From Luteimonas_C sp035250245 (lineage in GTDB: Bacteria; Pseudomonadota; Gammaproteobacteria; Xanthomonadales; Xanthomonadaceae): a stretch of 22,999 nucleotides of DNA. The position numbers and the translations under genes were made by a program. Shown in pieces: positions 16,104 to 22,561 of the stretch. The stretch lies in the NCBI GenBank assembly GCA_035250245.1, contig DATFFH010000017.1, positions 1-22,999 on the forward strand. Direction: 5' to 3'. Within the stretch, counting starts at the first letter, position 1; each line of letters opens with the position of its first letter. Under the pieces are notes generated by a model, which was given only the letters and a program-made list of their open reading frames with translations, did no database searches and was not told where the DNA came from.

Positions 16104-16293
16104 GTCCTCGATTCGTGGCGAATGAGGACGAAGGACCGCACCGGTCCGCGCCTGCGCACCCGTGCGGCGACCTTCGCCCCCGCGGGCGAACCGGTCTTTC
16201 TGCGGGCGCAGGCGCACGCGCACGGCTTGAACCATGCAGCGCGTTCCGGCCACTTCCCCGCGGAAGTTCCAGGTCGTTCGGGATCGCTCCCGG
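16104..16293 (-). promoter_or_regulatory. metE leader: expression platform with Shine-Dalgarno sequestering hairpin
   Basis: In the mRNA sense, GTCCTC-ATTCG pairs with CGAAT-C-GAGGAC (16104-16129). This is an 11-bp stem with one bulge that hides the GAGGA ribosome binding site of metE. Upstream are hairpins at 16252-16267 (ACTTCC-CGCGG-type loop-GGAAGT) and about 16174-16190 (TTCGCCC/GGGCGAA). The absence of U-tracts favours translational control. The arrangement parallels the nrdA leader. Confidence 0.7.
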
Positions 16294-16620
16294 CCGAGGC
16301 AGGTTTCGGGCTCGTGGATGCGGAGATTTCGCCTGTTGCTCTTCGTAGGAGCGGCTTTAGCCGCGAGCCTTTTCTCCCAAATCGCGGCCGTGTCGCGATT
16401 TGAAGGAAGGAGCTCGCGGCTAAAGCCGCTCCTACGAAGAGCAAAAAGCGGACTTCCACACTGGCCGTCGCTTTCCTGGCATCGAACCCCAGCACAGGCG
16501 ACAGCCTTCGTTTCCACACACCGCTGCGGGGCAGCGCCGGAGTTCGCCTTTCGAGGGCGGCACCGGACTTCCCTTTTAAATTCATCCCTTTATCTTGATG
16601 AAAGGATGAATACCTTCGGC
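16294..16620 (-). ncRNA. Cobalamin (B12) riboswitch aptamer upstream of metE
   Basis: Read on the minus strand, the base helix is CCGA-AGGT (16612-16619) with ACCT-GCC-TCGG (16294-16304 side). The next helix is formed by TTCATCC...GGATGAA (16581-16610, 12 of 15 positions paired). The core follows: AAAAGGGAAG, CCGGTG, GCTGCCCCGCAGCGGTG, GAAAGCGACGGCCAGT and the B12 box GAGCCCGAAACCTGCC. The B12 box lacks the usual extra GA of GAAGACC (it reads GAAACC). The peripheral stem based on GTGGA/TCCAC is enlarged by a REP palindrome. Repression of metE when cobalamin is present is expected. Confidence 0.92.
16337..16443. repeat. REP palindrome inside the metE riboswitch
   Basis: Perfect 32-bp arms at 16337-16368 and 16412-16443 carry the same GTAGGAGCGGCTTTAGCCGC core as the element in the nrdA riboswitch. 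The 43-nt loop holds a further hairpin, AAATCGCG/CGCGATTT (16379-16401). It occupies the same aptamer stem as in nrdA. Confidence 0.92.
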
Positions 16621-16626
16621 GAGCGC

Positions 16627-16655
16627 AAATTACGCCGCTCACCGAGTCGCGTCAA
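16627..16655 (-). promoter_or_regulatory. Sigma70-type promoter of the metE riboswitch leader
   Basis: On the minus strand, TTGACG (16655-16650), a 17-bp spacer and TAATTT (16632-16627) place the transcription start about at the base of aptamer helix P1. The -35 and spacing are identical to the nrdA promoter. It lies 31-59 bp upstream of the divergent kinase gene start. Confidence 0.75.
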
Positions 16656-16685
16656 GCGTCGCGATCATCGGGTAGGCTTGGGCGG

Positions 16686-17483
16686 ATGTTCGATGACTAC
16701 TTGGCCCGCTGGGCCCTCACGCCCGACGGTCCGCCGCTGCACACCCACAGCAGCGATCTGTTGCCGGTGCGTTACCACGATCGTCCCGCGATGCTGAAGA
16801 TCGCGCGCGAAGCCGAGGAAAAGCTCGGCGGCCTGCTGATGCGTTGGTGGGACGGCGACGGCGCCGCGCCCGTGCTCGCTTACGAAGGCGATGCCTTGCT
16901 TCTGGAACGCGCGACGGGCACGCGCTCGCTGGCGTGGATGGCGGCTCACGACCGCGACGACGAGGCGGCGCGCATCCTGTGCGCGGCGGCGGCGCGCTTG
17001 CATGCGCCGCGCGCGAAGCCGCTGCCGGAGTTGCTGGGGCTGGAGCCCTGGTTCGAGCAACTGTGGCCGGCACCGTCCAAATACGGCGGCGTGTTCGCCG
17101 AATCGGCGCGCACCGCGCGCGCGCTGCTGGACGACCCGCGCGACGTCGTGCCGCTGCACGGCGATCTGCACCACGACAACGTGCTCGATTTCGGCGAGCG
17201 CGGCTGGCTGGCGATCGACCCCAAGCGCCTGCTCGGCGAGCGCGGCTTCGACTACGCGAACATTTTTTGCAACCCGGAAGACCGCACCGACCTGGCGCAG
17301 GAGCGCTTCCGTCAGCGTGTCGAGATTGTCGTGGCCGCGTCGGGCATCGAGCGGCGCCGCCTGCTGCAATGGATCCTGGCCTGGTGCGGCTTGTCCGCGG
17401 CGTGGTGGCTGGACGACGGCAAAGAGGCGGAGATCGACCTTCCGATCGCGGAACTCGCTCTCGCCGAACTTCGGCTTTCGTAG
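16686..17483 (+). CDS. APH(6)/streptomycin-kinase-like phosphotransferase
   Basis: A 265-residue protein-kinase-like phosphotransferase of the aminoglycoside/hydroxyurea phosphotransferase group. The ATP-binding Lys38 is in AMLKIA. The catalytic loop is LHGDLHHDNVL (Asp160, Asn165) and the metal-binding Asp178 is in AIDPKRLLGERGFDYANIF. The stretch from LHGDLHH to NPEDRTDL resembles StrB closely. Family membership alone does not show antibiotic resistance; chromosomal relatives are often of unknown substrate. It is divergent from metE, with only about 65 bp between its ATG and the predicted metE transcription start. The 3' end is duplicated just downstream (17421-17745). No clear promoter or strong Shine-Dalgarno is visible. 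Confidence 0.85.
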   Translation: MFDDYLARWALTPDGPPLHTHSSDLLPVRYHDRPAMLKIAREAEEKLGGLLMRWWDGDGAAPVLAYEGDALLLERATGTRSLAWMAAHDRDDEAARILCAAAARLHAPRAKPLPELLGLEPWFEQLWPAPSKYGGVFAESARTARALLDDPRDVVPLHGDLHHDNVLDFGERGWLAIDPKRLLGERGFDYANIFCNPEDRTDLAQERFRQRVEIVVAASGIERRRLLQWILAWCGLSAAWWLDDGKEAEIDLPIAELALAELRLS

Positions 17484-17745
17484 AGCGGAGCTCGCTCCGC
17501 TGCTGTTGCTTTCTGTAGGTGCGAATTCATTCGCACGCTCTTACCGGCAAAGCGTGCGAATGAATTCGCACCTACGAAAAGCGAAAAAGAGATGGTAATC
17601 GATCTGCCGATCGCGGAGCTGGCTCTCGCCGAACTTCGGCCTTTGTAGAGCGGAGCTTGCGTCGCTGCCGTTGTTTCTGTAGGTGCGAATTCATTCGCAC
17701 GCTCTTGCGGGAAAGCGTGCGAATGAATTCGCACCTACGAAAGCG
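17421..17745 (+). repeat. Tandem duplication of the kinase gene 3' end plus hairpin
   Basis: Two units offset by 165 bp, about 17421-17580 and 17586-17745. Each holds the last ~19 codons of the kinase (IDLPIAELALAELR shared), a stop codon and a long hairpin. Hairpin arms of 25 bp (GTAGGTGCGAATTCATTCGC...) are at 17515-17539/17551-17575 and 17679-17703/17714-17738. Within the coding part, the first differences are synonymous. A small hairpin (AGCGGAG-CTCG-CTCCGCT, 17484-17501) follows the real stop. This fills the 286-bp gap to the sod gene. Confidence 0.88.
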
Positions 17746-17769
17746 GAGAAGCGACCCGCGCTAGAAGGC

Positions 17770-18393
17770 CTAGCCCTTGGCCTCGGCGTAGCGCCGCGCC
17801 ACTTCCTTCCAATTGATCACGTTGTAGAACGCGGCGATGTATTCGGGCCGGCGATTCTGGTACTTCAAATAGTACGCGTGTTCCCACACGTCCAGGCCGA
17901 GGATCGGTGTGTTGCCCGAGCCGACGCCCTTCATCAACGGGCTGTCCTGGTTGCCGCTGTCTTCGACCGCCAGCTTGCCTTTGCCGTCCACCACCAGCCA
18001 GGCCCAGCCGCTGCCGAAGCGGCCGACCGCGGCCTTGGTGAAGGCTTCCTTGAACTTGTCGAAGCCGCCGAGATCGCTGTCGATCGCCTTGGCCAGATCG
18101 CCGTCGGGTTCGCCGCCGCCATCGGGGCTCATCACCGTCCAGAACAGGCTGTGGTTGGCGTGGCCGCCGCCGTGGTTGCGCACCGCGCCGCGCTTGGCTT
18201 CGGGCACCGCGTCCAGGTCGCGGATCAGTTCCTCGACCGGCTTGTCGGCCAGCGGCGTGCCGTCTACCGCTTCGTTGAGCTTGTCGACATAAGTCTGGTG
18301 GTGTTTGGTGTGGTGGATCTCCATCGTCTTCGCATCGACGTGCGGCTCGAGCGCGTCGTAGGCGTACGGCAGCTTGGGAAGCGTGTAAGGCAT
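17770..18393 (-). CDS. sodA: Superoxide dismutase, Mn type
   Basis: A 207-residue cytoplasmic Fe/Mn-family superoxide dismutase. Metal ligands are His27 (IHHTKHHQTYV), His81 (GGGHANHSLFW), and Asp168 and His172 (GLDVWEHAYYLKYQ). Gln149 in SGNQDSPL and the GGGHANH block are Mn-type signatures, in contrast to Fe-type, although cambialistic activity cannot be excluded. There is no signal peptide. The ATG at 18393 is preceded by GGAGCAGGACG, and both this site and the start codon lie in a nested inverted repeat (18391-18484). It follows an APC permease gene by 129 bp on the same strand and is convergent with the kinase. The symbol is given by metal type. Confidence 0.95.
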   Translation of the reverse strand: MPYTLPKLPYAYDALEPHVDAKTMEIHHTKHHQTYVDKLNEAVDGTPLADKPVEELIRDLDAVPEAKRGAVRNHGGGHANHSLFWTVMSPDGGGEPDGDLAKAIDSDLGGFDKFKEAFTKAAVGRFGSGWAWLVVDGKGKLAVEDSGNQDSPLMKGVGSGNTPILGLDVWEHAYYLKYQNRRPEYIAAFYNVINWKEVARRYAEAKG

Positions 18394-18484
18394 CGTCCTG
18401 CTCCATCATGAGGTTGGCGCTACGGATATGGCGCCGGCCGATGCATGATGGAAGAGCGGCCATGAAAAAGCCGTCAGGACGATG
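18391..18484 (-). promoter_or_regulatory. Nested inverted repeat covering the sod start region
   Basis: Three nested arm pairs: CATCGTCCTG (18391-18400) with CAGGACGATG (18475-18484); TCCATCATG (18402-18410) with CATGATGGA (18444-18452); GGCGC (18416-18420) with GCGCC (18431-18435). In mRNA sense, the Shine-Dalgarno and the AUG are both in paired arms if transcription starts upstream of 18484. Confidence 0.65.
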
Positions 18485-18486
18485 TG

Positions 18487-18510
18487 TTGCGCGTCTGGCG
18501 ACGCGCGCAA
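18487..18510 (-). terminator. Hairpin after the APC permease gene
   Basis: TTGCGCGTC (18487-18495), a TGGC loop and GACGCGCGCAA (18500-18510) form a stem with a 2-nt bulge, 12 bp past the permease stop. There is no U-tract. It may separate the permease from sod transcription. Confidence 0.4.
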
Positions 18511-18522
18511 GTTAAGAACGCG

Positions 18523-19902
18523 TCAATCCGCCGACGCGCGCGCGAGCCGCCCGCGCCGGACGATGCGCAATACGGCGTACAGCGCGATCAGCAGGGCCAA
18601 GGCGCCGCCCAACGCCCACCATTCCTTCGCGGTCAGTGTGGCCACGATCGCGGTCATGGCCAATACCGAAATCAGCGGCACCAGGATCGCTCCGCCCGGC
18701 AGCACGAAGGGTTCGCCGCGCTCGCGCAGGTCGACTTTCTGCAAACGCCAGGCCGCCAGGCAGACCATGATGTAGACCAGGCAGTTGCCGCCGCCGGAAA
18801 TCAGCACCAGTGCGTCGAAGCCACCGGAGACCAGTTCGGATGCATCCAGCACGCTGGCCAGCGCCAGCACGCAGGCGCAACCGGCGTGGGCCGTGATCGC
18901 GAGCAGCGGCACGCGGTACTTGGCGCTGATCCCGCCGAAGGCGCTGGGCAGATAGCCGTCGCGGCCGAGCGCGTACACCAGGCGCGAAGTGCCGAGCAGA
19001 TTGCCCATCAGGAAGCCGAGCATCGACACGCAGGCGGTCAGCAGCAGCAAGGTGCGCGCCGGCTGCCACAGCGCGCCGGCGGTATCGGCCAGCGGCACGC
19101 CGCTCTTGCCGAGCGCGGGGCCCAGCACGCCCTGGCTGACGATCTGCAGACCCAGATACAGCAACACCACCAGCAGGATCGCGGCGATCGTCGCGCGCGG
19201 CACACTGCGCGACACGTCGCGCACTTCGCCCGAGGGAATCAGCGCGGTTTCCATGCCGGAATAGGCGAACATCACCAGCACCATCGAGGTGCCCATCGCG
19301 CCCCACGACGGCACATCGGTCCAATTGATCTGCGTCCAATCGACGAAGAACAGGCCCGCCGCGGTCAGCAGGAACAGCGGCGTCAGTTTCAACGTGGCCA
19401 GCGTAGCGATCGCGCGCGCACCCAACTTCACCCCGAACGCGTTCAACAGGAAGATGGCCAGATACACGCCAGCGAGCAGCACCGCGCGCATCTGCGCGGA
19501 TTCGAACGCGGGAAACAGGCTGGCGACCTGCACGCCCAGCGCGGCGGCGACACCGGCGCTGGAGGCGACGTTACTGATCCACATCAGCGCGCCGGCGACG
19601 AAACCGGCGAACGGCCCGAATGCGGCGCTGGCATAGGTGTAAGGCCCGCCGGTCGCCGCGGCGCGGCTGCCGACCGCGGCGAAGCACAGCGCTACCGGCA
19701 GGATCGCCAGCGCGCCGGCGATCAGCGCCAGCGGCGCGGCCGCACCCATCTGCGCCGACAGCGTGGCCGGCATCTTGAAGATGCCGGCGCCGACGATGAT
19801 GTTGATCACCGCCGCGGTCAGCGCGAACGATCCCACCGCGCGCAGCAGCGCGGCCTCGCCTTGCAATGCGCCGCCGCTGGGGGCGGATCGTGGGTCGCTC
19901 AT
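18523..19902 (-). CDS. APC-superfamily amino acid permease
   Basis: A 459-residue inner-membrane transporter with about 12 hydrophobic segments. The first helix carries the unwound substrate motif VGAGIFKMPA typical of the APC fold, followed by a GGPYTYASAAFGPFAGFVAG block (TM3). SGMETALIPSGEVRD before TM7 is also characteristic. It probably imports or exchanges an amino acid or amine, but the substrate is not predictable by eye. The ATG at 19902 gives a short hydrophilic N-terminus, as usual. It is divergent from a secreted M20 amidohydrolase across 96 bp, which suggests a shared control region and perhaps uptake of the amino acid released. The sod gene follows downstream. Confidence 0.9.
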   Translation of the reverse strand: MSDPRSAPSGGALQGEAALLRAVGSFALTAAVINIIVGAGIFKMPATLSAQMGAAAPLALIAGALAILPVALCFAAVGSRAAATGGPYTYASAAFGPFAGFVAGALMWISNVASSAGVAAALGVQVASLFPAFESAQMRAVLLAGVYLAIFLLNAFGVKLGARAIATLATLKLTPLFLLTAAGLFFVDWTQINWTDVPSWGAMGTSMVLVMFAYSGMETALIPSGEVRDVSRSVPRATIAAILLVVLLYLGLQIVSQGVLGPALGKSGVPLADTAGALWQPARTLLLLTACVSMLGFLMGNLLGTSRLVYALGRDGYLPSAFGGISAKYRVPLLAITAHAGCACVLALASVLDASELVSGGFDALVLISGGGNCLVYIMVCLAAWRLQKVDLRERGEPFVLPGGAILVPLISVLAMTAIVATLTAKEWWALGGALALLIALYAVLRIVRRGRLARASAD

Positions 19903-19998
19903 GGTCGGCCTCGTTCCCGGACGGCGCAGACTCGCACGGACCCGCCCCCGGATGCGAGTGCTGGGTTAGCATCGCTGCGTTGCGAGGGGAGATCGACG

Positions 19999-21306
19999 AT
20001 GCGATTCCTTGTTTTGGCCGCGTTCGCGGCGCTGATTCCGATCGCACCGCGGGCCGATGCCGCGGATACCGAAGTCCTGGCCGCGAAGGTCGATGCGCAG
20101 GTCCTGGCCTGGCGCCGCGACATCCACCAGCATCCCGAACTCGGCAACCGCGAGACTCGCACCGCCAAATTGGTCGCCGACCATCTGCGCAAGCTCGGCC
20201 TGCAGCCGAAGACCGGCGTCGCCCACACCGGCGTGACCGCAGTGCTGAAGGGCGGCAAGCCGGGACCGCGGATCGCGCTGCGCGCCGACATGGACGCGTT
20301 GCCGGTGACCGAACGCAACGCGTTGCCGTTCGCCTCCAAAGCGACGACGACTTTCCGCGGCGAAACCGTCGGCGTGATGCATGCCTGCGGCCACGACGCG
20401 CACACATCGATCCTGATGGGCGTGGCCGAGGCTTTGGTGTCGATGAAGGCCGAACTGCCGGGCGAAGTGCTGTTCGTGTTCCAGCCCGCCGAAGAAGGCC
20501 CGCCGGACGGCGAACGCGGCGGCGCGCCGCTGATGCTGGAACAAGGCCTGTTCGCCGACTTCAAACCCGATGCGGTGTTCGGCCTGCACGTGTTCAGCAC
20601 GCTCAACGCCGGCCAGATCGGCTTGCGCGCCGGGCCGACAATGGCCGCCTCCGACCGTTTCGAACTGACGGTGAAAGGCCGCCAGACCCACGGTTCGCGG
20701 CCGTGGAGCGGCGTGGATCCGATCGTGGCGACCGCGCAGATCATCGGCAACGCGCAAACCATCGTCAGCCGCCAGATGGACATCAGCAAGCAACCGGTGG
20801 TGGTGACCTTCGGTGCGATCAAGGGCGGCGTGCGTCACAACATCATCCCCGACCAGGTGCAGACCATCGGCACCATCCGCACTTTCGACGAAGGCATGCG
20901 TCAGGACGTGTTCGTGCGCTTGAAGAACGTGGCCGAGCATGTCGCCGCAGCGCACGGCGCGACGGTGGAGGCCAAGATTCCGCTGGAGGCCGAAGGCAAT
21001 CCGGTCACGTACAACGACCCGGCGCTGACCGCGCGGATGCGGCCCAGCCTGGAAAAGATCGCCGGCGCGCAGAACGTGGTCGACATGCCGCTGGTGATGG
21101 GCTCGGAGGATTTCTCGTACTACGCGAAGCGGGCGCCGGCGCTGTTCTTCTTCGTCGGCGCCACGCCGCAGGGGCAGGATGCGCTGAAGGCGCCGAGCAA
21201 CCATTCGCCCGAGTTTTTCTTGGACGAGTCGACGCTGAAGCTCGGCGTGCGCGCGATGCTGCAGGTTTCGTTGGATTACCTGCAAGGCGACGCAGCCGCG
21301 AAGTGA
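19999..21306 (+). CDS. Secreted M20-family amidohydrolase
   Basis: A 435-residue metallo-amidohydrolase of the M20D type (hippurate hydrolase/N-acyl-amino-acid amidohydrolase relatives). A signal peptide (MRFLVLAAFAALIPIAPRADA) predicts periplasmic or extracellular action, unlike many cytoplasmic homologues. Metal-binding segments are HACGHDAHTS (Cys130, His132), PAEEG (Glu165-166), FGLHVF and NHSPEF. The DIHQHPELGN and RADMDALPV blocks are family hallmarks, and GSEDFSYYAK is near the end. The ATG at 19999 is preceded by GAGGGGAG. It is divergent from the APC permease. The substrate (an N-acylated amino acid or short peptide) is inferred from the family only. Confidence 0.93.
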   Translation: MRFLVLAAFAALIPIAPRADAADTEVLAAKVDAQVLAWRRDIHQHPELGNRETRTAKLVADHLRKLGLQPKTGVAHTGVTAVLKGGKPGPRIALRADMDALPVTERNALPFASKATTTFRGETVGVMHACGHDAHTSILMGVAEALVSMKAELPGEVLFVFQPAEEGPPDGERGGAPLMLEQGLFADFKPDAVFGLHVFSTLNAGQIGLRAGPTMAASDRFELTVKGRQTHGSRPWSGVDPIVATAQIIGNAQTIVSRQMDISKQPVVVTFGAIKGGVRHNIIPDQVQTIGTIRTFDEGMRQDVFVRLKNVAEHVAAAHGATVEAKIPLEAEGNPVTYNDPALTARMRPSLEKIAGAQNVVDMPLVMGSEDFSYYAKRAPALFFFVGATPQGQDALKAPSNHSPEFFLDESTLKLGVRAMLQVSLDYLQGDAAAK

Positions 21307-21316
21307 CCGCGCTCTA

Positions 21317-21547
21317 GTCCCTCTCCCTTTTACAGGAGAGGGACAGGCCCGAAGGGCCAGGGAGAGGGTTCGGCTTTTTGGCGTAAAGCTACAAGATCAA
21401 AAGCACGCTCGCTCCGCATCGCGCACCCCTCTCCTGCCCTTCGGGCATCCCGCTCCGCGCCCCGGCCCTCGCTTGCGCGAGGGCGTTCAGGGGACATGCG
21501 AAGCGATGCTTCGCGCGCATGTCCCCTTCACCCCGCAAGGGGAGAGG
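21317..21547. repeat. MITE-like intergenic element (copy 3, enlarged)
   Basis: It begins with hairpin GTCCCTCTCC/GGAGAGGGAC (21317-21344), then AGGGAGAGGGTTCGGCTTTT, an interior matching copy 2 (AAAGCACGCTCGCTCCGC), CTGCCCTTCGGGCATC, and a right end of ACCCCGCAAGGGGAGAGG. Compared with copy 2, about 85 bp are inserted before the right end. The element occupies most of the 351-bp gap upstream of queF. The remaining ~110 bp are comparatively AT-rich. Confidence 0.8.
21490..21526. repeat. Hairpin inserted within MITE-like copy 3
   Basis: GGGGACATGCG-AAGC pairs with GCTTCG-(CG)-CGCATGTCCCC around a GAT loop, giving a 15-bp stem with one 2-nt bulge. It lies in the ~85-bp segment absent from copy 2. 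An adjacent smaller palindrome, CCCTCGC/GCGAGGG, lies at about 21465-21483. Confidence 0.75.
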
Positions 21548-21645
21548 AAACAGCTAGCTGCACATCCGCTCGCTGTTTCATATTTGAAGCAAAAACAGAA
21601 CCCAAACATTCTCCACTTCCGACGAACAAACCCGCGCCGCCGCAT

Positions 21646-21651
21646 TAATAT
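21646..21651 (+). promoter_or_regulatory. Possible -10 box directly upstream of queF
   Basis: TAATAT ends 6 bp before the queF ATG, with a weak -35 (CGAACA, 21623-21628) 17 bp upstream. If used, transcription would start at or next to the start codon. Confidence 0.35.
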
Positions 21652-21657
21652 GCACGC

Positions 21658-22464
21658 ATGACCTCTATCCCCCTCGGCCGCGAAGTCGCTTACCCCGCGC
21701 ACTACGACCCGGCGCTGCTCTACCCGATCCCGCGCGCGCTGGGCCGCACCGCGCTGGGCGTGTGGGACGAGGCTCTGCCCTTCGTCGGCCACGACCGTTG
21801 GCACGCTTACGAAATGAGCTGGCTGGATCCGCGCGGCAAGCCGCAAATGGGCACTGCCACTTTGCGTGTGCCGGCCGATTCCCCGAACCTGGTCGAATCC
21901 AAATCTCTGAAGCTGTATTTGAACTCCTTCAACGCGCATCGCTTCGACAGTGCCGAAGCGGTGTTGGCGACCATGGCCAGGGATTTGTCGCAAGCGGCGG
22001 GTTCCGAAGTCGCGGCCGAATTCGGGCTGCCGCCTTTCGCCGAGGGGGACGACGCGGAATCGATCGACGGCCTGGACATCGGGATAGAAGCCTACGGCCC
22101 GCCGAATGCGGAATGGCTCAAGGCGGACCCGAGCGCTATCGTCGAAGAAACCTTGGCATCGTCGCTGCTCAAGTCGAACTGCCCGGTCACCGGACAACCG
22201 GACTGGGCCAGCCTGCGCTTGAGCTATCACGGTCCGCGTCTGGATCGCGCCGGCCTGCTGCGCTACCTGGTCTCGTTCCGCGACCACGCCGAATTCCACG
22301 AGCAATGCGTGGAGCGGATCTTCGTCGACGTGATGGCGCGCTGCGCGCCGGGCTCGCTGTCGGTCGAAGCGCGCTATACCCGCCGCGGCGGCCTGGACAT
22401 CAATCCGTGGCGCGCGACCGCCGACCGGGCCGCACCGGAGGCGCGCCGCGACCCGCGGCAGTAA
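21658..22464 (+). CDS. queF: NADPH-dependent 7-cyano-7-deazaguanine (preQ0) reductase
   Basis: A 268-residue cytoplasmic enzyme that reduces the nitrile preQ0 to preQ1 in queuosine synthesis. The bimodular (YqcD-like) type is evident from length and layout. The motif ESKSLKLYLNSFN is near residue 80. Catalytic Cys175 and Asp182 are in NCPVTGQPDWASL, and His214 is in FHEQCVERIF; these equal E. coli Cys190, Asp197 and His229. The C-terminal ARYTRRGGLDINPWR is conserved. The ATG at 21658 has no Shine-Dalgarno sequence, and a possible -10 box lies immediately upstream, so leaderless translation is possible. It stands alone between a repeat and a LysM gene. Confidence 0.96.
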   Translation: MTSIPLGREVAYPAHYDPALLYPIPRALGRTALGVWDEALPFVGHDRWHAYEMSWLDPRGKPQMGTATLRVPADSPNLVESKSLKLYLNSFNAHRFDSAEAVLATMARDLSQAAGSEVAAEFGLPPFAEGDDAESIDGLDIGIEAYGPPNAEWLKADPSAIVEETLASSLLKSNCPVTGQPDWASLRLSYHGPRLDRAGLLRYLVSFRDHAEFHEQCVERIFVDVMARCAPGSLSVEARYTRRGGLDINPWRATADRAAPEARRDPRQ

Positions 22465-22480
22465 CCGTTTTCGTACGCAT

Positions 22481-22509
22481 GGTTCACGCAGCCGCAATGC
22501 TTTCTTAAC
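22481..22509 (+). promoter_or_regulatory. Possible promoter of the LysM gene
   Basis: TTCACG (22481-22486), a 17-bp spacer and TAACAA (22504-22509) lie 52 bp upstream of the ATG, in a short AT-richer stretch after queF. The boxes match the consensus only partly. Confidence 0.35.
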
Positions 22510-22561
22510 AAGACTCGTGCAAACGTGCGCCATCCGGACCGGGTCCGGGTAAGGAGCCGAC

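Noticed and set aside
16581..16610. A 30-bp near-palindrome (TTCATCC...GGATGAA) as a MetR- or SahR-like operator for metE
   Set aside because: It lies downstream of the predicted -10 box and between the GGT and AAAAGGGAA segments of the cobalamin aptamer, exactly where an aptamer hairpin belongs. The nrdA aptamer has a different GC-rich hairpin in the same place.
16686..17483. Calling the APH(6)-like gene a streptomycin resistance determinant
   Set aside because: Only family-level motifs are visible. There is no mobile context, and chromosomal relatives often have unknown substrates.
17592..17657. A small gene starting at ATG 17592
   Set aside because: It is the duplicated tail of the upstream kinase gene ending at a TAG, with no ribosome binding site.
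4041..17738. CRISPR array
   Set aside because: The repeats are scattered palindromes between genes, not evenly spaced direct repeats with unique spacers, and no cas genes are visible.
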